From positions 16,320-80,319 of the forward strand of contig CAJTNT010000017.1 in NCBI GenBank assembly GCA_910577785.1: a DNA stretch of 64,000 bases, given 5' to 3'. The notes under the pieces were generated by a model. That model worked only from the letters and a program-made list of their open reading frames with translations. It was not told the origin of the DNA and ran no database searches. The position numbers were made by a program, and so were the translations under genes. This document shows positions 51,240 through 60,537 of this stretch, in pieces (the stretch's first letter is position 1; every line of letters starts with the position of its first letter). This DNA is from an uncultured Lachnospiraceae bacterium (lineage in GTDB: Bacteria; Bacillota; Clostridia; Lachnospirales; Lachnospiraceae).

Positions 51240-52037
51240 CTACCCCAAGAGTCCTGTTTTTATTAAATCTCCTTCTAATTCATCGCAGGACTGGTAGCGC
51301 TGCCTGGGATTTTCCCTCGTGCATTTCCAGACAATCCAGTCGAGCCTGCGTGGCACCCGCCGGTTCCAATGGCGCACATGGTACGCCCCTGCTGGGAATT
51401 GCCGTACATCGGCACCTGTCAAAAGGCGGTACATCGTTGCCCCTAAGGCAAAAATATCTGTCCTTGCATCCAATGCACCTCCCTGCCGCATCTGCTCCGG
51501 CGCAGCGTATCCCCTTGTCCCCAGACGGATTCCCTCCTGCCGCCCCAGGCCTTTCCAGCCCCAGACGGAGCCAAAATCCATCAGGCGCAGGTTCCCTCCT
51601 GGCTGGCGCATAATATTGCCTGGCTTCATATCCCGGTAAACCAGGGGCGGGCTTAACTGGTGCAGATAGCCTAACACCAGGCACATGTCCTTGCCCCACC
51701 CCGCCACCTCATCCGGCGGCAGGGCGCCCCGGCGGAGCAGCATATCCTCCAGCGTTTCCCCCTGCAGGTATTCCATTACAATATAGCATGCCTCCTGAGC
51801 CTCCAGCATTTCCTCAATTTCCGGAAAATATGGGTATTTCAGATCCCAGACCAATTCCGCTTCCCCTTTCAGCATCTGGTAAGCTTGTACATTCCCTACC
51901 CGTTCCTGCCGGATTTCCTTTACAGCCCAGTCCCTTTTTTTCTTCCTGTCATAGGCCAGGTAAACAGTAGAAAAACCGCCTTCCCCCAGGATCCCTTTGA
52001 TCTCATACCTGCCCCCTAATATACTGCCTGCTTCCAA
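51240..52037 (-). CDS. Minimal Ser/Thr protein kinase, catalytic domain only
   Basis: The 265-residue protein is little more than a Hanks-type kinase domain: GEGGFSTVYLAY (glycine loop), VKEI (Lys), YRDMKPGNIM (catalytic loop, with Tyr replacing the usual His of HRD), DFGSVWG and GTRGYAAPE. It lacks the membrane helix and PASTA repeats of the common PrkC kinase and ends near residue 265. The start is TTG with AAGGAG 8 bases upstream. It lies between gpsA and parE; its target is unknown. Confidence 0.88.
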   Translation of the reverse strand: MEAGSILGGRYEIKGILGEGGFSTVYLAYDRKKKRDWAVKEIRQERVGNVQAYQMLKGEAELVWDLKYPYFPEIEEMLEAQEACYIVMEYLQGETLEDMLLRRGALPPDEVAGWGKDMCLVLGYLHQLSPPLVYRDMKPGNIMRQPGGNLRLMDFGSVWGWKGLGRQEGIRLGTRGYAAPEQMRQGGALDARTDIFALGATMYRLLTGADVRQFPAGAYHVRHWNRRVPRRLDWIVWKCTRENPRQRYQSCDELEGDLIKTGLLG

Positions 52038-52079
52038 AATAAGACTCCTTCCCCTTTTTATGTACCTATCATGGGCAGA

Positions 52080-52112
52080 GAAAAGGGCGAACGCTCCAAA
52101 AAGCCTTCACCC
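52080..52112 (-). terminator. Terminator of the der-plsY-gpsA unit
   Basis: On the minus strand GGGTGAA (52106-52112) pairs with TTCGCCC (52085-52091), with one G-U pair, followed by TTTT. It lies 46 bp after the gpsA stop and separates the kinase gene. Confidence 0.65.
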
Positions 52113-52157
52113 ATCCCTCTGATACTGGCAACTCTTTTTGCCAAATCATTTTATCTC

Positions 52158-53171
52158 CTATGCATCTTCCCATAATTTCTCATGCTCTGCCTTCTTGTCC
52201 CGCAGCATCAGCCCCTGCACGGCCTCCCGCACCGGCTTGCCTTCGAATAGGATGCGGTTTACCTCCTCAATAATCGGCATGGGCACCTGGTATTTTTCTG
52301 ATAATCCTTTCGCCGCCTTGGCAGAATAGACGCCCTCCACGACCATATGCACTTCCTCCATGGCTTCCTCCATGGATTTGCCCTGCCCAATCAGCATCCC
52401 GGCCTTACGGTTGCGGCTGTGTACGCTGGCGCAGGTCACAATCAGATCGCCAATCCCCGTCAGCCCGCTTAAGGTTTCATATTTTGCGCCCATTGCCAGC
52501 GCCAGCCTGCCAATCTCTGTAATCCCGCGGGTAATCAGGGCTGCCTTGGTATTGTCGCCATAGCCAATCCCATCCGCCATCCCGGCGGCCAGGGCAATCA
52601 CATTTTTCAACGCGCCCCCCAGCTCAATCCCCAGCATATCCGGGCTGGTATAAATGCGGAATACGTCGTTCATAAAGATATTCTGCACATACTCTGCGTC
52701 TTCCTTCTTCTTCGCCCCTGCCACGCAGGTCGTCGGCAGCCCCCTGCCTACCTCCTCCGCATGGCTCGGCCCGGACAGCACGGCAACCTTGGCCTGCGGA
52801 ATTTCCTCAGCAATAATATCCGTAAGCGTCATCAGTGTCTGTTCCTCAATCCCTTTCGCCACATTTACAATCAGCGCCTGTTCCTCCAGATAAGGACGCA
52901 TGCTTTTTGCCGTGCTCCTGACAAATACAGAAGGTACCGCCATCACCAGCAGATCCTTCCCGCTGGCAGCCTGCGCAAGGTCTGCCGTCAGCCGGATCCC
53001 CTCTTCCAGCCGCACGCCTGGGAGCTTTTCTTTATGCTCCCTGTCCCGCTTTAACATCTCGATTTCTTCTTTGATTGCCGACCATACCGTAACCTCATGC
53101 CCATTCTTTTCCAATACCGCGGCCAGGGCGATCCCCCAGCTTCCTGCTCCTATTACACTTACCTTTGCCAT
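52158..53171 (-). CDS. gpsA: Glycerol-3-phosphate dehydrogenase [NAD(P)+]
   Basis: GpsA reduces dihydroxyacetone phosphate to glycerol-3-phosphate for lipid synthesis. The 337-residue protein has VIGAGSWGIALA, the NAD-binding GxGxxG, VAKGIEEQTLMTLTDII, LSGPSHAEEVGRGLPT and LTGIGDLIVTC. GGAGG lies 5 bases before the ATG. In this genome it is separated from plsY, its functional partner, by a palindromic repeat element. Confidence 0.97.
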   Translation of the reverse strand: MAKVSVIGAGSWGIALAAVLEKNGHEVTVWSAIKEEIEMLKRDREHKEKLPGVRLEEGIRLTADLAQAASGKDLLVMAVPSVFVRSTAKSMRPYLEEQALIVNVAKGIEEQTLMTLTDIIAEEIPQAKVAVLSGPSHAEEVGRGLPTTCVAGAKKKEDAEYVQNIFMNDVFRIYTSPDMLGIELGGALKNVIALAAGMADGIGYGDNTKAALITRGITEIGRLALAMGAKYETLSGLTGIGDLIVTCASVHSRNRKAGMLIGQGKSMEEAMEEVHMVVEGVYSAKAAKGLSEKYQVPMPIIEEVNRILFEGKPVREAVQGLMLRDKKAEHEKLWEDA

Positions 53172-53209
53172 AATTCCCTCCAAACATCATTGCCTGCAAC
53201 AGTTACTTT

Positions 53210-53354
53210 GTTACTATTCACGGTTCAGGAATGCGCTGTACTGCGCATTCCGTGAGTACATGATTCAGGAGTGAGGGGCGATTTTTGCACAGCAAAACTC
53301 TAAATATCGCCCCGAATCGTTACTATGAGCGGCCTCCAGGCCGTGAATAGTAAC
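53210..53354. mobile_element. 145-bp MITE-like palindromic element between plsY and gpsA
   Basis: The ends are perfect 14-bp inverted repeats (GTTACTATTCACGG at 53210-53223 and its complement at 53341-53354). An 8-bp direct repeat, GTTACTTT, flanks the element (53202-53209 and 53355-53362), as expected for a target duplication. Inside are three more hairpins: GAATGCGC/GCGCATTC (53229-53251), GGGGCGAT/ATCGCCCC (53276-53313) and GCGGCCT/AGGCC (53329-53342). There is no open frame. The right duplication contains the plsY stop codon. A half copy lies at 35115-35170. Confidence 0.75.
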
Positions 53355-53355
53355 G

Positions 53356-54018
53356 TTACTTTTTCTCCCTATCTCCTGCCTTATGCATGGAAAATTTATT
53401 CTCTGTCCCGCTTAACAGGCGCCTGATATTCGCATGGTGGCGCCCCAGGATCAGAAGCATAAAGGCGGCGCCCAACGCATAGGCCTCTGGCAGCAGATCC
53501 TTGTGTATCCCTAAATACCCTAGCTGCCCATATACAAGCAGCTGGATAAAAAAACAGATCCCCACCAGGATAGAGCCCAGAGACACATACTTTGTCAGCG
53601 CCACCACCAGGATAAACAGCAACAGGCAGGCAGGCGCCATCGGCGGGTAGAAAGCAAGGATAAAGCCTGCCGTACAGGCAACCCCTTTCCCGCCCTTAAA
53701 CTTCATATAAAATGGGAAATTATGCCCCAGTACGCTCCCAAGCCCAGCATACATCGCCAGCAAGCGGACACCCCCGCCATATTGGTTATGAAAGAGAAGC
53801 CATGCCAGCAGCATCGCCAGCATGGTCTTGCCCGCATCGCCCAAAAAGACAATCAGCCCCGCCTTTGCCCCCAGGGTACGCAGGGTATTGGTCGCCCCAG
53901 CATTGCCGCTCCCATGTTCCCGGATGTCAATATGCTGTGTTTTCCCATAGAGGTAACCCGTCTGGAAGAGCCCAAAAACATAGCCCATCACCAGGCAAAG
54001 CATCCGATTTCCTATCAT
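53356..54018 (-). CDS. plsY: Acyl-phosphate glycerol-3-phosphate acyltransferase PlsY
   Basis: PlsY acylates glycerol-3-phosphate in the membrane. The 220-residue protein has about five membrane helices and the three conserved loops: HGSGNAGATNTLRTLG, GHNFPFYMKFKGGKGVACT and the later GRHHANIRRLL. It begins 2 bp after the der stop. Its stop codon lies within the direct repeat that borders the palindromic element. Confidence 0.96.
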   Translation of the reverse strand: MIGNRMLCLVMGYVFGLFQTGYLYGKTQHIDIREHGSGNAGATNTLRTLGAKAGLIVFLGDAGKTMLAMLLAWLLFHNQYGGGVRLLAMYAGLGSVLGHNFPFYMKFKGGKGVACTAGFILAFYPPMAPACLLLFILVVALTKYVSLGSILVGICFFIQLLVYGQLGYLGIHKDLLPEAYALGAAFMLLILGRHHANIRRLLSGTENKFSMHKAGDREKK

Positions 54019-54020
54019 CC

Positions 54021-55343
54021 CTAGCGCTCCTTCCTTTCGCGAATAATAAATTTGAGCGAAGTTCCCTGGAAGCCAAACGCATCCCGGATCCGATTCTCCA
54101 AATAACGGACATAGGAAAAATGCATCAGCTTCTTATCATTGACAAACACCACAAAAGTTGGCGGCTTCACCGCTACCTGGGTTGCATAGTAAATTTTCAG
54201 CCGCCGGCCCTTATCCGAAGGCGGCTGCTGCAGAGCGACTGCCTCGGACACAATCTCATTGAGCACGCCGGTCGCCACCCGCATGGAATGGTTCTCCAGC
54301 ACCGCGTCAATCACCTCAAACAGCTTCTGCGTACGCTGCCCGGTCTTGGCGGAGATAAACATCAGCTGGGCATAAGGCATAAAGCTTAATACCTCGCGGA
54401 TTCTGTCCGTATGCTTGTAAATGGTCTTGTCATCCTTCTCAATGGCATCCCATTTATTCACCGCCACGATAATTCCTTTGCCGCGGTCATGGGCAATGCC
54501 TGCAATCTTAGCATCCTGCTCAGTCACACCTTCCGTTGCGTCAATCACCACCACTACGACATCTGCCCGCTCCACGGCCGTCACAGCACGGATAATGCTA
54601 AAACGCTCCAGCTCTTCTTTAATCTTGCTCTTGCGGCGCAGCCCTGCCGTGTCAATGAAAACGTACTCCCTGCCGTTCTTTACAATCTCCGTGTCAATGG
54701 CGTCCCGGGTCGTCCCCGCAATATCGGACACAATGACCCGTTCTTCCCCCAACAGATGGTTGATTAAGGAAGATTTGCCGACATTCGGCTTGCCGACAAT
54801 GGCTACCTTCGGTCTGTCATCTTCTTCCTCCTCTTCCACGTCCTGCGGGAAGTGCTTCGCCACCTCGTCCAGCATATCGCCAATCCCCAGGCGGGACGCG
54901 GCAGAAATCGGCAGCGGATCGCCAATCCCCAAATTGTAGAACTCATAGACATCCGGCATGAACTTCTCAAAGCTGTCCACCTTATTCACCACCAGCACCA
55001 CCGGCTTATGCGCCCGCCGCAGCATATCCGCCACCTTGGAGTCTGCATCCACAAGCCCTTGGCGCACGTCCGTGAGGAAAATAATCACATCCGCCGTATC
55101 AATGGCAATCTGCGCCTGCTCCCGCATCCGTGACAGCATCATATCGCTGCTGTCTGGCTCAATCCCCCCTGTGTCAATCAAAGTAAAGGACATATTCAGC
55201 CAACTGACATCCGCATAAATCCTGTCCCTGGTCACTCCCGGCGTGTCCTGCACAATCGAAATACGCTCCCCCGCCAAGACGTTAAACAATGTGGACTTCC
55301 CTACATTCGGCCGTCCCACGACGGCTACTACTGGTCTGCTCAT
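54021..55343 (-). CDS. der: Ribosome assembly GTPase Der (EngA)
   Basis: The 440-residue protein has two tandem GTPase domains (GRPNVGKSTLFN near residue 10 and GKPNVGKSSLIN near 183; DTPGVTRD and DIAGTTRDAID switch regions) and a C-terminal KH-like domain. Der acts in 50S subunit maturation. AGGAG precedes the ATG. It is the first gene of the der-plsY-gpsA group, behind a hairpin at 55362-55394. Confidence 0.98.
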   Translation of the reverse strand: MSRPVVAVVGRPNVGKSTLFNVLAGERISIVQDTPGVTRDRIYADVSWLNMSFTLIDTGGIEPDSSDMMLSRMREQAQIAIDTADVIIFLTDVRQGLVDADSKVADMLRRAHKPVVLVVNKVDSFEKFMPDVYEFYNLGIGDPLPISAASRLGIGDMLDEVAKHFPQDVEEEEEDDRPKVAIVGKPNVGKSSLINHLLGEERVIVSDIAGTTRDAIDTEIVKNGREYVFIDTAGLRRKSKIKEELERFSIIRAVTAVERADVVVVVIDATEGVTEQDAKIAGIAHDRGKGIIVAVNKWDAIEKDDKTIYKHTDRIREVLSFMPYAQLMFISAKTGQRTQKLFEVIDAVLENHSMRVATGVLNEIVSEAVALQQPPSDKGRRLKIYYATQVAVKPPTFVVFVNDKKLMHFSYVRYLENRIRDAFGFQGTSLKFIIRERKER

Positions 55344-55361
55344 CCTAATCTCCTAATTTGG

Positions 55362-55394
55362 AAGGGCTGCCGCAAAATCCCTGCAGCAGCCCTT
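55362..55394 (-). terminator. Hairpin between the DUF512 gene and der
   Basis: A 9-bp stem, AAGGGCTGC with GCAGCCCTT (55386-55394 with 55362-55370), lies in the 88-bp gap. The T-run is poor on the minus strand, so it may be a partial terminator or attenuator. Confidence 0.5.
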
Positions 55395-55431
55395 AAAATG
55401 TTACAAATCAATTTCTGCATTGTAGCTTCTT

Positions 55432-56754
55432 TTACTGCAACAGACAGGACAGCAAATCCTGTCCGCTTGATTCTACAATATTTATTTTGATTTGTAAAGT
55501 ATTTTCTACTTCTTCTAATGTAATATCGTCTAAAAAGACCTTTTCCCCACTGCGCAGAAGGTTACAGGGCAGCAGCAGCCTGTCCCCCAAATCACGCCCC
55601 TTGAGCTGGGAAATAATATCCTGCCCCGCCAAAAGCCCGGAAACGGTAATCATTTCGCCAAAAAAACGGTTGATCACCGGGATTACCTGCACCTCAACCT
55701 GTGGGAAAGCCTCCATAAATCCTTCCGCAAGCTCCCGAAGCGTAGGCGCCGCAAGCGTCCCGGTAGCAATGGAAAGCTTCCTTGGGGGCTTAGCGCGTCC
55801 TGCAGCTTCTCCCTCTGCCCCTGCAAGGGCTTCGGCAAATTCCTCTCGCAGCAGCCGCAGCATCCCCACGCCATTTTCCAGCTGAGGGTAGCCATCATAA
55901 GCCTCTTCTTGCGGCAGCTCCTGCCCTGCCAGCAGATACCATTCATCGCTGGCATGGACAAAGTGCAGCCCGCACCGTTCCATGCATTCCTCCTGGTAAC
56001 CATGGATCTGGGCAAGGACCTTCCTTGCGTCCTCCCGGCCAAACGGCTCCAACGGGTACAGCCCTTCCCGGTATCTGGTCAGGCCTACCGGAACCACAGA
56101 AACGCTCTCCATCACCGGCAGATAGGCCATCAGATCCCGGATGCTCCGATCAAGCTCCGCCCCGTCATTGACGCCCTTGCACAGCACAATCTGCCCATTC
56201 ATCGGAATCCCGGCTCGAAAAAGCCTGTCTATCTTCTGCAGCGCTTCCCCCGCAAAGCGGTTATTCAGCATCCTGCAGCGTAGCGCAGGGTTGGTAGCCT
56301 GCACGGAAATATTAATCGGGCCCATCCGATAGGCAATGATCCGTTCCAGGTCATGCTCCTTCATATTTGTCAACGTCACATAATTCCCCTGCAGGAAGGA
56401 AAGCCTGGAATCGTCATCCTTGAAATACAGCGTATCTCGCATGCCTTTTGGCATTTGGTCAATAAAGCAGAACATACACTTATTATGGCATGACCTGTAA
56501 TCATCCATCAGGGCATTTGCAAATTCAATGCCCAGGTCATCCTCATACTCCTTTTCAATCTCCAGCTCCCACTCTTCCCCGTTAGGCTTTCGGATAAGCA
56601 CGGTCAGGTATTCCTCATTGACGAAATAATGGTAGTCGAACACATCTTCTATTTGATGGCCATTGACTGACAGCAGGATGTCCTCTGGCTCCACGCCCAG
56701 CTCTTCTGCGATACTGCCTGGCTGAATTCTGATAATTTTATGCTCCTTCAACAC
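55432..56754 (-). CDS. DUF512 protein with PDZ and radical-SAM-like cysteine motif
   Basis: The 440-residue protein begins with a PDZ domain (IIRIQPGSIAEELGVEPEDILLSVNG), continues with CHNKCMFCFIDQMPKGMRDTLYFKDDDSR, a CxxxCxxC iron-sulfur motif of radical SAM type, and ends with DUF512 (VSVVPVGLTRYREGLYPLEPF). This family regularly lies beside der in Clostridia; the reaction is unknown. The start codon is GTG with GGGGAG upstream. It follows the small membrane peptide by 14 bp. Confidence 0.9.
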   Translation of the reverse strand: MLKEHKIIRIQPGSIAEELGVEPEDILLSVNGHQIEDVFDYHYFVNEEYLTVLIRKPNGEEWELEIEKEYEDDLGIEFANALMDDYRSCHNKCMFCFIDQMPKGMRDTLYFKDDDSRLSFLQGNYVTLTNMKEHDLERIIAYRMGPINISVQATNPALRCRMLNNRFAGEALQKIDRLFRAGIPMNGQIVLCKGVNDGAELDRSIRDLMAYLPVMESVSVVPVGLTRYREGLYPLEPFGREDARKVLAQIHGYQEECMERCGLHFVHASDEWYLLAGQELPQEEAYDGYPQLENGVGMLRLLREEFAEALAGAEGEAAGRAKPPRKLSIATGTLAAPTLRELAEGFMEAFPQVEVQVIPVINRFFGEMITVSGLLAGQDIISQLKGRDLGDRLLLPCNLLRSGEKVFLDDITLEEVENTLQIKINIVESSGQDLLSCLLQ

Positions 56755-56768
56755 CGCTCCCCGCCTGC

Positions 56769-56888
56769 TTAATCCTCTGTGTCCTCATCTACGACTCCTG
56801 CCACTGCCCCTGCCACAGATGCAACGACTGCAACAATTACTGCAATAATAACAACGCCGCCAATTAAAAAAAATAACATCTCTCTCAT
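56769..56888 (-). CDS. Small single-pass membrane peptide, 39 residues
   Basis: The peptide is one hydrophobic helix (LFFLIGGVVIIAVIVAVVAS) with a short acidic tail, DEDTED. No family is recognised. Longer in-frame starts exist (56930, 56957), but the -10 of the promoter at 56926-56954 overlaps them, so they would not be in the transcript. The ribosome binding site is weak. It is probably co-transcribed with the DUF512 gene. Confidence 0.5.
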   Translation of the reverse strand: MREMLFFLIGGVVIIAVIVAVVASVAGAVAGVVDEDTED

Positions 56889-56925
56889 CCCATTTCTTTT
56901 GATAATATTGTCCTGATACTTCCTT

Positions 56926-56954
56926 ATCATAACACACCTTGAAAAATCTGTAAA
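56926..56954 (-). promoter_or_regulatory. Predicted promoter of the membrane peptide-DUF512 unit
   Basis: TTTACA (56949-56954) and TATGAT (56926-56931) are separated by 17 bases on the minus strand, with an extended TG. Confidence 0.6.
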
Positions 56955-57104
56955 CAAAATATTCCTTTCGGATAATATAACTTTACCTAGGGTTTCTTTA
57001 TGCAGCCTTCCCTTTCCTCTCCTATTAGCTGAAAAGCGTTATATTTCCTTTTGGCTGAAAAGTATTCTATTTCCTTGTATGACGGAAATTTCCCCATCCC
57101 ATAA

Positions 57105-57150
57105 AAATAACAATAAGCGGTCCGTATGGCTATTCTCCTTACGGACCGCT
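57105..57150 (-). terminator. Intrinsic terminator of the GH30 gene
   Basis: A perfect 11-bp stem (57116-57126 with 57140-57150) is followed on the minus strand by a T-rich run, TATTGTTATTTTTA. It lies 29 bp after the GH30 stop. Confidence 0.8.
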
Positions 57151-57178
57151 ACAATATCATTCCTCTATGACAACTGCT

Positions 57179-60100
57179 TTATTTCACTTTTGCTTTTTTT
57201 ACGGCGCCAAAGGCGGTATAGGCTTTCTTCTTATTGACCGTCCGATATGCCCTCACTTTGTAATAATAGGTGCCTTTCTTCACATTGCGGAAAACCTTCT
57301 TTACTAGCTTTGCGGATTTCAGATCCGCAGCCTTCTTGTATGTGCCGTTTTTCTTTGTGGCGCGGTATATCTCGTAGCCGGAGGCCTTCTCTGCCCTCCG
57401 AAAAGATACCGTTATGGTGCGTTTCTTTACGGCTGCCTTCACAGACGCTGGCGTCTTTACCATATAGGCGGAAACCACTTTACTGTAGGGGCTTCTGTTC
57501 TTGCCATTGATGGCGACTACTTTATAGTATACGTTTTTGCCTGCGGCGGCGCTTTTATCCGTATAGGAGCTTCCCGTTACGGTCTTTAGGCTCTTGTATC
57601 CAGAACCCTTCTTATAAGAGCGGTAGAGCTGGTATTTCTGTGCATCGGAAGACTTTTTCCAGGAAACTTTGATATTCTTCGCGCCTGCCCAGGATGCCTT
57701 TACGGATGCAGGCGCTTTGGGCTTCGCGAGTTCCTGCGCAGCGGGCACGAGGCTTTTTACTGCCGCATTCAATGCTGCCGCTGCCGCATTCACTTCTTCC
57801 TGGGTGGCATCGGCTTTTTTATTCACAGTATCTGCTTTTTGGAGCGCCTCTGCTAATTTCTTCCAGCTCGCTGCCGTATAATCCTTCTCTTTCTTGGCGG
57901 AAGCTGTGCGGATGGCTGACGCCAATGCAGCCTTATCCGCCTTTGATGGCTCATCTGCTGGCTGTAGCTTCTGGATAGCTGACTGCAGGCCTGCCGCTGC
58001 GCCATCCACTTCCTCCTGTGTGGCGTCCTCTTTTCCATACACTTCTTCTGCATGGCCAAGGGCTGCCTGAAACTCCTTCCAGCTTGCCGCTGTGTAGTCT
58101 TTCTCTTCCTTGCCGGATGCCGACTGGATAGCTGCGCCTAAAGCTGCCTTGTCCGCCGCAGCTGCGCCATTTCGATAGGTTATTTCCCACCACTGGCTAT
58201 CGCTTGCTGTATTATCTGACTTTTGCTCGGCCTGTGCGCCCTTATCCCCGGATACAGACAGATAATGGCCGCTCTTTGCATTTTTTAGCCTGGAATAGCC
58301 TGTGCTTTTGTCTGTCTCCAAGATCCAGTGCTGCTCAGTATGGCTTGCACCCTCGTAATGCCACTGGAGGAGCTTTGCCCCGTCTGCCGTGTCCCCGCCG
58401 CTGACGGCAATAATCTTGCTGCTCTTGGTGTTAACCAGCTTATAGGTATTTTCCTGGCCCTCCACTGGCTGCAGGTACCACTCCTGGTTTGCTTCCCTGG
58501 TGTAATCCCACTGGATGACCTTGGCGCCGTCTTTTACGCTTCCGCTGTCTACGCCGATAATCTGGCCTGTCGCCTTGTTTTGCAGGGTGACAACCTGGCT
58601 TGGCGGGATATATTCTGGCAGCTGAGTTCTCATATCCTTCTCCAGCCCTGTCAGCGGCGTGCCGTCTGTCTGGAAGGTATGGATAGAATGGGGCGGGAGG
58701 TCTACGCTTATTTTGCGCCCATTAAAATTAATATCCACATGCTTTACAGAATTGCTGCCGTTCTTTACCATCAGCACATTGCTGCCGTCCGGGTTGCGGA
58801 AAGCAATTTCATGCAGCTCCCTTGCATAGCGGTCGTCACGCTCTGCTTCGTCCACCAGCGGGAATTCTGCATCATAAGTCCCGGCACTGGAAATCCGGTG
58901 CGCGCCTGGCTGGATATAATTCGTAAAATGCTTGTATTCATAATAATGTGGGTTAATGCGGTATTCTTTGGTATTGTCATTGACGGTTATCGGCGCATTC
59001 TGCGGCCAGGGGTTCGCTGCCGTGTTATGCCCGCCGGGATTCACCCCATCCCACTCAAGTACCATATTCCAAAGGTTGTACGCGCTGATTCCCGTGCTTA
59101 AGTACATCCACATAATGTCAAACTGGTTCTCCGCATACTGCCAGTTATTCCTTCCATCGCCGCACATCGTCTCCGACTGCATCATCCCCAGGTCAAAACC
59201 TGTATTGTATAGAGAGTGCGATTTAAAGTAAGACCACCACTGGAAGGTAACGCCGGAAAGGTACTTCCGGGCTTCTGGGTCTTTCAGCGCAGCATCCATC
59301 ATACTGTCATTGGAGTTGGTAAATGTCCCCAAATAGATTTCCACGCCCATTTCCTTCATCACAGGCCCTAAATGGTCACGGATGAAGTCGCAGAGCTGCT
59401 GCCCCGTCCAGAGGCAAGAGGTATACGCCGTCCACATCGTCGGCTCATTCTGCGGGCTTACCATCGACACATGGATGCCCTCCGCTTCATAAGCCTCGAC
59501 AAACTTCTTAAAATACTGTGCATAAGCCGCCATGTTCCTGTCGTTATAGACAATATTCCCAGCAATCAGGTTGTTGTTGTCTTTCATCCATGCAGGCGGC
59601 GACCAGGGGGACGCCCAAAACTTCATATCCGGGTTCCGCTTCAGGGCTTCCTTGATAAAGGGGATAATCCCGGTCTCCGACTGATCGCGTGCAATGGAAA
59701 AATATTCCATATCATAATCTTCTTTCACGCCTTCTGGCAGATCGTCCAGGGTATACAGGGTATTTGCAAAATCGCTTGCGCCAATCGGGATGCGCCCTAA
59801 GGTCAGATGCAGGCCTTCCGGCTCATTGGGATCGAACAGCAGATCGAGGATATGGCTCCGTTCTTCCTCCGTCAGCATCAAAAGCCGCCTCCAGCCGCGC
59901 TCGTTAAAGCAGCCGCCCCAGATGTCCTCCGCCATTTTCTGATAGGTAACATTCTCATCAATATCAATATAGAGTTCGCTGTGCTGATTGGCGTCCCAGG
60001 CCGTTGTCGCCAAAGGCGCCTGCTGCTGCCAATAATTGCCTTCCTGGGACATGACCCAGGATACTGTGCCCGCCTCTGCCGCCTGGTTTTCCTCCGGCAG

Positions 60101-60202
60101 CATCAGGAAGCTCCCGGTAAACGCCATGCAGCCCGAAAGGGCCACCGACACGCAACGTTTCCAGAAATTTCCCTTGCGCTTTTCCCGCTTCCATTTCTTC
60201 AT
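57179..60202 (-). CDS. Secreted GH30 family glycosidase with lectin, FIVAR and Fn3 modules
   Basis: The 1007-residue protein has a signal peptide (VSVALSGCMAFTGSFLML), a GH30 TIM barrel (about 45-480) with general acid Glu253 in SPQNEPTMW and nucleophile Glu344 in MMQSETMCG, a ricin-type trefoil lectin (about 540-690; QEW, QHW and QWW motifs), two FIVAR helical repeats and two C-terminal Fn3 domains. GH30 members act on beta-1,6-glucan, beta-glucosides or xylan. The cysteine/Trp layout FQWWSYF favours the glucanase/glucosidase subfamilies. AAGGAGG lies 10 bases before the chosen ATG. Confidence 0.9.
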   Translation of the reverse strand: MKKWKREKRKGNFWKRCVSVALSGCMAFTGSFLMLPEENQAAEAGTVSWVMSQEGNYWQQQAPLATTAWDANQHSELYIDIDENVTYQKMAEDIWGGCFNERGWRRLLMLTEEERSHILDLLFDPNEPEGLHLTLGRIPIGASDFANTLYTLDDLPEGVKEDYDMEYFSIARDQSETGIIPFIKEALKRNPDMKFWASPWSPPAWMKDNNNLIAGNIVYNDRNMAAYAQYFKKFVEAYEAEGIHVSMVSPQNEPTMWTAYTSCLWTGQQLCDFIRDHLGPVMKEMGVEIYLGTFTNSNDSMMDAALKDPEARKYLSGVTFQWWSYFKSHSLYNTGFDLGMMQSETMCGDGRNNWQYAENQFDIMWMYLSTGISAYNLWNMVLEWDGVNPGGHNTAANPWPQNAPITVNDNTKEYRINPHYYEYKHFTNYIQPGAHRISSAGTYDAEFPLVDEAERDDRYARELHEIAFRNPDGSNVLMVKNGSNSVKHVDINFNGRKISVDLPPHSIHTFQTDGTPLTGLEKDMRTQLPEYIPPSQVVTLQNKATGQIIGVDSGSVKDGAKVIQWDYTREANQEWYLQPVEGQENTYKLVNTKSSKIIAVSGGDTADGAKLLQWHYEGASHTEQHWILETDKSTGYSRLKNAKSGHYLSVSGDKGAQAEQKSDNTASDSQWWEITYRNGAAAADKAALGAAIQSASGKEEKDYTAASWKEFQAALGHAEEVYGKEDATQEEVDGAAAGLQSAIQKLQPADEPSKADKAALASAIRTASAKKEKDYTAASWKKLAEALQKADTVNKKADATQEEVNAAAAALNAAVKSLVPAAQELAKPKAPASVKASWAGAKNIKVSWKKSSDAQKYQLYRSYKKGSGYKSLKTVTGSSYTDKSAAAGKNVYYKVVAINGKNRSPYSKVVSAYMVKTPASVKAAVKKRTITVSFRRAEKASGYEIYRATKKNGTYKKAADLKSAKLVKKVFRNVKKGTYYYKVRAYRTVNKKKAYTAFGAVKKAKVK

Positions 60203-60301
60203 AATTCTTATTCCTCCTTCTTGCTCTCTGGCAATCCTATCAAATTCCCTCGCAGGAATTCTCCCGCTTTCCACACAAAACGCCCATATGGTTTTTTTAT
60301 A

Positions 60302-60310
60302 ATTATAGCA
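60302..60310 (-). promoter_or_regulatory. Possible extended -10 promoter of the GH30 gene
   Basis: TGCTATAAT on the minus strand is an extended -10 about 100 bases before the GH30 start. No clear -35 is present. The 335-bp divergent gap 60203-60537 otherwise holds only the dus promoter. Confidence 0.45.
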
Positions 60311-60439
60311 GAAATCCTTGTGAAAAAATCTGCAAAAATATGCATTTATTTTCCATTTTCGCGCAAAATCCCCTGCCGAATAGCACCTTTTTGTCCTGTC
60401 AGGCGCAGATAATGCAAATTTATCCTACCGAACTCCCTG

Positions 60440-60468
60440 TTGTAATTTATCTGGAAATCTTTTATACT
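60440..60468 (+). promoter_or_regulatory. Predicted promoter of the dihydrouridine synthase gene
   Basis: TTGTAA (60440-60445) and TATACT (60463-60468) are separated by 17 bases, about 70 bases before the ATG at 60538. Confidence 0.65.
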
Positions 60469-60537
60469 AAACTTATTGCCGTTCCCTTTCCGGAAGGAAA
60501 CATTTTCAGCCTACAGCAAACGAAAGGATTTATATTT

